Source: Symbiodinium natans (taxonomy: Eukaryota > Sar > Dinophyceae > Suessiales > Symbiodiniaceae). Taken from it: a stretch of DNA of 64,000 bases. The stretch spans positions 349,545 through 413,544 of the forward strand of contig CAJNDS010002090.1 in assembly GCA_905221605.1 (NCBI GenBank), in the 5' to 3' direction. Each line of letters opens with the position of its first letter. Position 1 is the first letter of the stretch. Below the pieces are notes generated by a model, which saw only the letters and a program-made list of their open reading frames with translations, ran no database searches and had not been told where the DNA came from. The position numbers were made by a program, and so were the translations under genes. Shown in pieces: positions 43,226 to 53,100 of the stretch.

Positions 43226-44453
43226 TTAGGGTTTAGGGTTTAGGGTTTAGGGTTTAGGGTTTAGGGAACCTTTTTATATCCAGAGCCAGAAACCATGTAA
43301 CTCGGAACACTAAACCCTAAAAACGCTATTCCTAAACTCATCAAGTATAGGTGTGTGTGTGTGTGTGTGCCTGCCTGCCTGCCTGTTTGTCTGTTTGTCT
43401 CTGTGTGTGTTTTCGGGATCCTGGTTAATGTCGCTATTGCGAGTATGGTGTCAAAGCGGCCATAAGGCCTCAACCCGAAACCCTGAGAATTCCACAAAAG
43501 CCCCCAAGCCCTAAATCCCCTTAAACCCTAAACCCTAAACCCTAATAAGAGCCCTACAAACCCAAGCAACTGTGTTCCCCCCCCCCAAGGAAAAAACAAT
43601 CCTATCCCTAAACCCTACACCCTAAACCTACCCTATCAACCTTACAAGGCCTAAGCAAGCAAAACCGACACACTTAGGGCAAGCAAAACCGACACACTTA
43701 GGGTTTAGGGTTTAGGGTTTAGTGTTTAGGGTTTAGGGTTTAGGGTTTAGGGTTTAGGGTTTAGGGTTTAGGGTTTAGGGTCCGACAAAAACCTCAACAC
43801 CTGGAACGCCCCAACCCCGAAGGCAATGCGACTTCGCAGAGGCATCCGTAAACCCTAAACCCTGAACCCTAAATCCTAAACCCTAAACCCTAAACCATAA
43901 ACCCTAGCTCCCTCCCCTGAGCCGTGGACAGGCGAAGATGGCTGCTGCCCATCCGCAACGGATGGGGAAGGGGGCTGTGATTCCTGGGTGGGGATTGTTT
44001 TGAGTTTTTTGTTAGAGCTTCTGTTAGGGTGTAGGGTTTCGGGTTCAGGGTTGAGGGTTTAGGGTTGTTCAAGGGTTTGTGGCAATTGTTGGTTTAAGGG
44101 CGCTTAGGGTTTTAAGGGTCTTTTATGGGAGTTTGGGGTTCTTCTCAGGCTTCGTTAAACACGTTAGGTCTTCAAAATATTCGGGTTTAGGATTCTAGGG
44201 TTTCGATAATCGTAATTGGTCAAAATGGAAACCGAGCCTTCCGGCAAGTCCAATGCCTGCTCCACGTGGGCGGCCGTTCTCCTCGCAAAACCCTAAACCC
44301 TAAACCCTGAACCCTAAACCCTAAACCCTAAACCCTAAACCCTAAACCCTCAGGGCTTGCTCGTGACTTCTGTGGCCTGCTCTCAGCCTCCACCAGCGCG
44401 GCATAGCCGTAGACACCGCCGCCGCCGAGGTGCGTGGGGGGTGTTCGATGGGT

Positions 44454-44540
44454 TTAGGGTTTAGGGTTTAGGGTTTAGGGTTTAGGGTTTAGGGTTTAGG
44501 GTTTAGGGTTTAGGGTTTAGGGTTTAGGGTTTAGGGTTTG
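44454..44540 (-). repeat. TTTAGGG array
   Basis: About 12 units. A similar array lies at 43,694-43,782. Confidence 0.9.
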
Positions 44541-45241
44541 GGGTTTAGGGGTTTTGGTTGTGTGTGCGTGTGTGCGTTCATGGCTGTTAGGGCCTGTACG
44601 CACTTTCTTCGGCTGTTGAAGGAACAATATTGGGGCTACACACGGCTGTTCAGTTTCAAGGGCTCCTTCTTTGTTGAGCTTGTAGCCCCAAAAACACTTC
44701 CTAAACCCTAAACCCTAAATCCGAAACCCTAACCCTAAACCCAAAACCCTAAACCCTAACCCCAAACCCCAGACCCCCAAGTTTTGGGTTTGGGAGTCTA
44801 TGGGTTGAGGGTTTAGGAGTCTATGGATTGAGGTTTTGGGGGTCTAAGGGTTATGGGGTCTAGGAGTCTACTTGTTTAGGGCGGTGTATGAAAGTGGGTT
44901 AGTCTACCGGCTGCCGGGATTCCAAGGGCATGAGGTTCGTAATGGTTCGAACTCGAACTCTGGCGACGTGATTATTTTGTGGTATCTTGGGAGCCAAAGC
45001 TATGAACCCTAGCCAGAGACTCCCAAACCCCCGCAACGGCAACAGAAGGGTCTTTTTTCAACACAAGGGGCCAAGAACTGAAACCTTGGCTCAGGGCATC
45101 GGGGTCTCTGGGTATAGCCTGAACCCTCTAAACCCTACTAACCCTAGAAAACCTATAAAACACTCTAAACCCTAAAACGCCCTACAAAACCCAATAAATT
45201 TGAGATAAAAGCCTAAACTCTAAACCCCATACCCTATAGAC

Positions 45242-45303
45242 TTGAACAGCCAAGGCTCGATGGATTCCATTAAGTAGGTCTCGCTGGTGCGGTTGTTGGC
45301 ATC
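45242..45303 (-). CDS. Candidate exon, product unknown
   Basis: A CCAG|G acceptor opens DANNRTSETYLMESIEPWLF, ending near a GT donor. It lies on the same strand as the channel and could be an N-terminal or neighbouring-gene exon. Not recognised. Confidence 0.35.
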
Positions 45304-45451
45304 CTGGTGGCCGCAAGCAGTCGCAGAGGGTTTAGGGTTTATGGTTTAGGTTTTAGGGTTTAGGGTTTAGGGCTTGAAGTTTAGGGTTTAGGGATGCTGG
45401 GGATTAGATCTGCGGGCGTAGCTCTCTATAAATATATATATATATACACAC

Positions 45452-45555
45452 TCGACGCAAGAGGAAGCTAGCAATCAAAAGGGTGCCCCTTAGGTTTTCA
45501 AGGCAGATATAACAAGGGAACCTAAAACCTGAAAGAAACCAATAAGGGCCTAAAC
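45452..45555. mobile_element. MITE family C, copy 8 (partial)
   Basis: Body GGGTGCCCCTTAGGTTTTC, AAGGGAACCTAAAACC and AATAAGGGCCTA match; both termini are eroded. Confidence 0.55.
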
Positions 45556-45903
45556 GTAAAAATACTAAGGGCTTCGATGATAGGCGTCGCCTAGATACCG
45601 AGACCCTCGTCATTCGCTGGGACCCGGGGCTTCTTGTGAACGACAAGTCTCTGCCACCGGCGTAACCCCCGGTAAGCCCTCAACCCATAAAGTCGAACGA
45701 ATAATCTGAACCCTGAACCCTAAACCCCGAACCCTAAACCTTAAACCCTAAATCCTACACCCTTGAGCAACATTGTACTTAAAGCATGGGCCACCCGGCA
45801 TCTTGAAACTTGAACCCATAGTGTACCCAGTATTTAAGTTGTGGTTGCCCTTTCCAAACCTACTTTCTTTGTAGGCTCGTCTTATGCGAAAAACCCACTG
45901 TAT

Positions 45904-46055
45904 CTTGGTAGCGCAGTACCCTAAACCCTGAACCCTGAACCCTAAACCCTGCACTCTAAACTCTAAACCCCGGGTTTCCTTGTTTGGGGTTGGTTACTTT
46001 ACAAAGGAACCTTTGACCCCCCAAAACGGGCAAAAGGGTGCCACAGGGCCACCAT
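45904..46055. mobile_element. MITE family D, copy 5, with internal telomere array
   Basis: Left end CTTGGTAGCGCAG, then about 50 bp of CCCTAAA/CCCTGAA units where the other copies read CAACCATAT, then the usual body and a decayed right end. Confidence 0.65.
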
Positions 46056-46675
46056 GTTATGGCAACCTTATGCCGCCGATTGTTTTCGCAGGTTTTGGCT
46101 TCTTACAGTAGGGTTCAGGGCTCGAAACGCCGCAGCCCTAAGCCCTACTCCTTAGAGCCCTAAGCCCTACGCCCGAAGCCCTAAGCCCTAATGCATCAAC
46201 TCCAACGCCCAGTTGGGGCTTTGGACCGTGAGGACTTAGGTTGACCCCTTGGATTCCACAAAACATCGAGGGTTTTTTGGGTCTATAGGGTTTAGGCTTT
46301 AGGGCTCAGGGTTTAGGGTTCAGGGCCAGGTATGGCTGGGCAAACCAGTATACCTTCCAACTACCGTTTAGGTTCCCAAGAGGGGTTTTCAGAAAAGACT
46401 CCATTCCAAAACGATTCATGAGCAGGGTCCGGCAACTCAGCAATGGCGGAAATCCAGAAATTCTTCCAAGCTAGTCTAGACGCTTCAATCTCCCGAGCTG
46501 AAGGACATAATGGTATGAAACCCTAAACGCAAAAACCCTAAGCCTTAAACCCTAAACCCGAAACCCTAAACCAAGCAAGTAGACCCTTACTTTGAAGACA
46601 GGATCCCCGCCCTAAACCCCAAACCCTAAACCCTAAACCCTAAACCTGAAACCCGAAGCTGTGCCCGTTTCGGAG

Positions 46676-46822
46676 CTATAGTTTGGGAAATCCACCAGTT
46701 GTTATCCGTTAAGCCATGAGCAGGGGCGCGCCTAACCTTTTTACTCAGAGGGCTTGAGCGTCACAGGTAAGTGCAACATACATGGAAGCAAAAGTGGAGG
46801 GAATGCACAGATATAAAATACA
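46676..46822 (-). repeat. 3' LTR
   Basis: 147 bp, identical to the 5' LTR except for one extra T in a T-run. On the minus strand it is directly preceded by the polypurine tract and followed by CTCCGAAACGGG and then telomere-like repeats. Confidence 0.9.
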
Positions 46823-46830
46823 CCCCCCTC
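46823..46830 (-). other. Polypurine tract
   Basis: GAGGGGGG on the minus strand lies immediately 5' of the TG that begins the 3' LTR, the expected primer site for plus-strand DNA synthesis. Confidence 0.85.
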
Positions 46831-47117
46831 GTTGAAGCGTGAGAATGCTGAAACGCAGTCAACGAATCCACGGCAAGCACTACGTGCTGCATTTTGCTCT
46901 TCTACTGTATGTTCAAAGTGCGCTCACCCGAGTTTTAATTCAGGTTCAACGCCACAGATCACCGCGCACCAGCTTAAGAAATTTGAAACGCTGGCGGGGA
47001 TACAAAGGTGGCTCGTGCAATACAGTGGTTCACTCAGCATCGACCTCAAAAGAAAGGAAAACAGAGCGTCACGGTCAAGATGCTAAGCTACTCCAGCAGA
47101 ATTGCGGAACTCAGGAC
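46831..47117 (-). other. Retrotransposon 3' untranslated region
   Basis: About 290 nt between the end of Pol and the polypurine tract. I see no further ORF or structure of note. Confidence 0.7.
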
Positions 47118-50100
47118 TCACCAGCTGCGATCTCGATGGTCGTAGCGCCAAGGTCCACGGGAGTGCTCCGTAGTGCGACTCCCTGAGCTCCACCAGGATC
47201 CTTGATCCTGCCACTGGCGATCACGCCAGGAACTTGAGGAATGCCAGTCGCCCTGCGACCAAGAGTTGTCGCTCCACGACCAGCCACGATTCGTGTCACG
47301 ATCGGCCTCCCCAAAACGGGGGGCATTTTGCGATGTCCTTCTTGCATCCGCCCGCGCCTGAGCGGCCCGGGACGCTTCTGCCGATTCCTTCATCCTTCGG
47401 CACGTCTCCTTTGCTCCACCATAATTCTCAGAGAGGATCTCGGCCAAAAAGACTGCCAGATGCTCTTCCTCATCGAAGTCCGGGATGCCAATGATGCCCT
47501 CCGTAAAGGTGAGGATGTGGGAAACCGCACGGGTGACGCGGATGGTCCGGGCGAATTCCTTCACGCCCATGAAGTTGCCGAGCCAAGCGTAGCCCATAGG
47601 TTCGAGGTTGGGGTCGTCAATGAGGCCGGCCAGGACGAGATCGTCGGCATTCTTGTCGAAGAACACCATGCGAGCCAGTCCCTCATGATTGACCTTTTTG
47701 TTCTCCCAGGCTTTGTTGGAGCCGTAGCCCAACTCACGTTGTTCGCGGGAACGACCTTGATTGGGGAGATAAGCGCATGCCACGCAGTCCTGAATAGTGA
47801 GCCGCCTTCTCGTCCAGCCGCCCTTGATAGCGTGGATCGCGTAGGTGTCGTCCTGGTCGAACTTGTCTACCATCGACGTGTAGCCGTGCTTCATGAAGCC
47901 TTTGAGATTCTGGCGTGCTAACATGATAGCTCGGCCATCTACGCTCTGCTGTCCCCTCAAATCATGCGTTCCAGCGGCCTGGCGAATTTTCGCGGCATCC
48001 AACTCCCAAAGGCCCTTCCCAAACTGCTCCGCCAGGGCGTCCAAGACATGGGAGCGCTCACGCGCCATCCACATTCTGAAGGCGCTCTGGGTGGCCCCAC
48101 GGGTGACGTAGTAGCCACAGTGGAAGCACTTGTGCTGACCTTCGAGACGAAGCTTGCCACAACTGACGCACTGAACCTGCGTGATTCCCCTGTTCCATCC
48201 AGGACGCGGCGCCTGGGTTGCCGGTGCCGTAGAGCGGGTAGCCATTCCTTCATCAGGGACCACTTGCAACTGACCTTCAGTCAAACGGTTCCTTCCTGAA
48301 GGTGACACCTCGATGACATCGGCGTCAGTGTTGAAGCGAACGCGTAGATGTGGAAGTTCAGGAACGGTGCTCTCGACCTCCTCAAGGATGGGAACATCGA
48401 ACTCCTCCTTGACCAACGGGGCTTCTTCATGCTCGACATCAGGCTCCTCTTGTGCTTCTTGGAGAGGTCCCACGGCTTCAACAACCATGCTTCCGGAAGA
48501 TTCGGCCTCCTCTACCTGAGGGGCATTCTCTTCCTCCTCCCGTCCTTCGGGCCCATCCGTGGCGGACCACAAAATTTCATCGGTCCTTGTGTCACGAATA
48601 TAAAGGACCGTGGACCCGGAGATAGCCTCTCGGCAGAGGACGCCGTCTGATCGGGAGTAAAACAGTCCGGCGCCCTGACTGAGGGCCTCCATGGTGTTGA
48701 TGACGATCTCGACGGGACGATCGCTCCTCACGCCAGGGACGTTTTCTCCCGGCCCTACCTCCCGGTCGGCAAAATACACAAAGGCATTCGCGGTGTGGTG
48801 CCCGGGGATAAAGCAGGAGTCCAAGATGGCAAAGGCTCGATCCTTGTAGGTGCGGTGGTAGAGCCTGCGTGGAATCTTCTCCAGGGGCAAAACCGGCCGA
48901 CCTTCCCAGGTGGCAGAATGCACATCCATTTCTGCTTCTGGGATCATGCTGAACCAGGCCTCAGCAAGGATCGAGTCGGGCACCCCTTTCATAGCATCCT
49001 TGGAGATGCCTTGGTTCGCCCTAATAAGGGTAGGGTACCCTCCTAGGCCGTAGTACTCGGCGAGGGGGTGGTTGCGGTCGATTCGCAGCTGGAACCTGCT
49101 GCGATTGTCGTTCTTGACGACGGTGAGGAGCATCCCGAGGCCATAATCCTTGTTCGTCTTCTTGTTCCAGGCCTCGAGAATCCTCCTCGTAGAGCACCAC
49201 AATCCATCGCCCTGCAGGCCCGGGACGATCTTGCCACGAACAATGCCGGACAAGGCAGTCTTGTGATGCTGGGGAATGTTGACATACTTGAAGTTCGGCA
49301 TCTCGTCCTGAAGGATGTCAACCCACTCGGCCTCACCTTCCGGTGGGCATAAATGGATTGCGTCCCAATCGAGGCCCAGCATGTCGACGAGGCACCAATC
49401 GTCATCGGTTGTGTAGTAGCCGGACTTGATGGGCTCGTCGTAGTCAGCCTCGTGTGGGCCCTTCTTTGCCCGTTTGGGGGCACTGGACTCAGGGTCGGTC
49501 CGCTGACGACTGTAGACCTCCCCCCTGGCCAAAAGCTTCTCCTTAGTCTCCCGCGCCGTTGACGACGATGACGGAACAACGACGGCCTCCCCTGGACGGG
49601 GGGCATTTTCCTCGCTCTTCTTGATCATCTCGTCGTAGTCCTCGCGGGTAACATATTCCCCATCTCCCAGGTGAACGTGGTCCTTGAAGTCCCGGTGGAC
49701 AAAGTGGTTCGGCGCGGTGTCGGGGAACTGCTCCTGGGGTCCTTGGAAGTAGATGTCGTCCCACGGGTCAGCCTCGACAAGCGGCTGATATGTGGGCGCT
49801 ACTCTTCCTTTACGGAAGTGATTCAGGAGCTTCTCCTCCACCTGCACGTCCACAGCGAACTTGACGTTAGGCTTTGAGACGTGGCCGTAGTTTTGCAGGA
49901 TCAGGTCGATGTCGGCTTCCTTGAAGAAGGAGCATTGGTGACGAAGGACCATAATCCTGGCGGTAAAACCCAACCACCTCAACAGCTGCAAACGATAGGC
50001 GCTGTCCTCCTGGAAGTGAAAGTGATCGAACTTGCGGATCTGGCTTGCAGGCGTATTGAAATGCTTGACGGCCAGCCCAAGTTGGGCGGCATAGTCGAGC

Positions 50101-53100
50101 AAATCCGCCATGATGGTACCCCAGTCGCGCGGGAGGCAGTAGCTGGCAGCGTCGGTCGCAGACGTGAGCAGCACAGTACCCACTGACGCCCGTGACTGTA
50201 GATCCGCCAACTTGCCTATCTCCCGGAGAACCTTTGGTCCAATGAACTCCCAGCTCCCCTTTGCCATGTGCGGGTAACCACGAAGCCACTCCGTCTTGCT
50301 CTTGAAGCCTGGGTCCAGAAACAGACCTCTTTCGCCGACGAACTCGTTCCCGTTCCAGATCATCATGAGGTCAATGCTCACCTGACCACTGGCGCCAGTT
50401 TCACGCTCCAGTTGGGTGACTTTTCCCACGGCGAGCTCTACGAGCCGCGTGAGATTCGCACCCCATGTAGGAATGTACTCAACGCCAAGATGATGTGGGA
50501 AGGCATTGCCGCGGTTGGCCTTGATGTCTGCCAGCAGATCTGTCTTCCAATTTCCTTCAGTGAGGAACGTAGTTGTAGAGTCTGCGACGATGACAAGGTA
50601 GCGCAAACGGCCTCGAGTAGACTCGGGCTGGAGCATGGCCAAACCTTGATCGGTGAGCTTTCCGATTTTGGCCACCAAACCAGCCTCCCTGACGTCACTG
50701 AGGGCATATTCGCATGCCAGTGGCCGCGGCAAATACTTGTAAAAGTTATTCACGCTGGCTTCATCCTCCTGGAAAGGCGCCATGGTGCGGTATTCGGAAG
50801 ACAATGAAGTCTCCCATAACCGGCGATCCCACCACTGGCGCAGGACCTCCGTCGGAGCAACGATTCCAGCGTTGGTGGCTTCCATGTCCGGCGCGCAGAA
50901 CTCTGCCGCGAGAATGCAGCAGGCAGCTAATGCGTTAGTTTGTTCAGCTTTGCGAGTGCAAACGTGTTTGTGGTCACACGAAAATTGTTGTTGTGCACAA
51001 GCTGCATAGTTAGAACGCCTATCGCAAAAGCTTTTCCAATCAATGTGGATGCAATCAGTCATGGCATGTGAATAGTTCTCACTGTCCTTAAGGTCCTGGC
51101 CTCTAGACTCGCCATGAACATGACTGCGATCACACTTGTGCGCTGCCAGCCGCTGCAATGGAATCGACGACGCAATGGTCCAAGCTTTCCTTAGTGGTAA
51201 TCCTTGGTAATTCGTAATCCCCAACATGCAACCATCGCAACGGTAGAACTCAAGTCCAAAATCATTAACCATATGCTGAACATGGTCCCACTTCCAATAG
51301 TCGCAATCCTTAGGGAGTTCGAAGGCAACCTGTGGTTTGTACTCTTTGAGCTTCCTAATGAATTTTCGGAACTGCTTGAGGAGTTTGCAAAACAGTTCCT
51401 GATGCTGTTCCCACTTTGGGCTGTCAGGCGTCATGCGATTCCACGGACAACCACCAGTACACGGAAGCGACGCATAAACTAAAATTGGCTTAGATGCTCC
51501 CCCCTCGTCGCAGAGGGTACTAATTTTCTGAACAACTGAAGTCAATGTAGAGTCTTTCAAGACATCATCCTCACTGGTGACTCGCAACACATAACATCCT
51601 TGACTTGCGCTACGATCCTGCCCTAGTTTGCTGTTGGGGGAGCAACAAAACTCGACTATGATTCGTTTGAACCCCAACGGCCTCGAGTATTCTCGGGCAG
51701 AAGCAGCGCTGGCCGCACGTGGGGGCAGCCTGAATCCAAGCGTCTTCAAAGAATTGAGCTCTTGATCTTGCAGTGCGTCTTGGGATCGGGAGGTGTACGC
51801 AACAATGGAGAAACGTGTTCCAGTGAAAGGTAACACACAGTGTAATTTTCGCGGATCAAAAATGATGGCTTTGTTCAGGGTGGACACAGCACGACCCTTA
51901 AGGCGCTTACCATTTGGCCCGACCCTAACAATAGCATCTTCAGATGGAACAAGGGGGTCCGCAAACCACAGTTCACCATCCTTGAAATCCCCGACACTGA
52001 GGGCAAAGCTCATGCTATCCTTAGCATTCCCATGGTCCTTGTGCACAGAGGCACTAGTACAGCTATTAAGCAGCACCGAGTTCCATGTGAAGTCCTTAGG
52101 AGCATGGGCTTGCACAACTCCATTTAGGAAGCGGGCAATCTGAGGCCACCGACGTGTTGCCTTAGTCACCCCTTGCATTCCTCCGTAAGACCACTGCCCA
52201 AAGATATGGTAGTAGCTGCGATTGTCAAGCTTAATCATCTTTCGCTTGGTTTTGTTGGGGTACATGATCTGGGCTACACGCAACAAAGCCTTAGTACTGA
52301 AGTCACGGTCCTTGGTAAGCTCAGCTGCGACTGCGCAAGGATCGCCCGACGGCTTCACCACAGGGTGAGCATGAACGACAGGCTTGTTGATGAGATGAGC
52401 ATCGGACTCGTGTGCCTTAGATTGCCGTCCCCCCTGAAGAGGGGCATCGACGTGCGCGATGAGCCTTAGAGCATGTTCCCATTTACCTCGGTCAGCGAAA
52501 GGTTTGGTAAAGATATCAGCTACTTGCTCTTTGGTGTCAACATTAATCATTTCGAAGAAGTTACGCTCGAACTGTTGTTTGATCCAAGCAAACGAAATGC
52601 GTTGAGTCCGATCGGTGTGACGTAGTTTTTCGCTGTCACCTTTGAGGAGAATAGTGATGGTAGCTTGGTTGTCCTCAAGGAGTTGAACAGCAAACTTGGG
52701 GCTAAGGTGGACCTTGAGACCGTTTAAATCGGAAACGCTTTGTCCATCCGCCCTACACTCACCATAACGGATCTCATCAAGTTCAGGATCAATTCGTGCG
52801 ATGATGTCGTTTTCCCTTTGGTTAGGTTTGGTTTTCGGCCTAGCTTGGTAGCTGGCGGTCCTACTCGCAACCTCACGCCACAGGAAAATCCAAAGACTGA
52901 GGCTGGGCAGACCCTGGGCACGAATACCTTGGTTGGCAGCCACAACCTCGCTCTCCGTACTTGAAGTAGTGATGCTGGTCTGTTTCTTGGAAAAAGCATT
53001 TAGGGGAAAGTAAGTATTGGGGCCAACCAAGTAAAGGGCACAGCCTGAAGTGGATTTACTGTCGTGGCTACCAGCGTGGTCAGCATCGCAGAACATCCAC

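Noticed and set aside
43032-43229. ORF encoding a repeated GSGFRVQ peptide
   Set aside because: It is a direct translation of the TTCAGGG variant array.
44888-44965. A GGTTCGAACTC box resembling the T-arm of a tRNA gene
   Set aside because: No matching acceptor stem, D-arm or anticodon stem can be folded around it.
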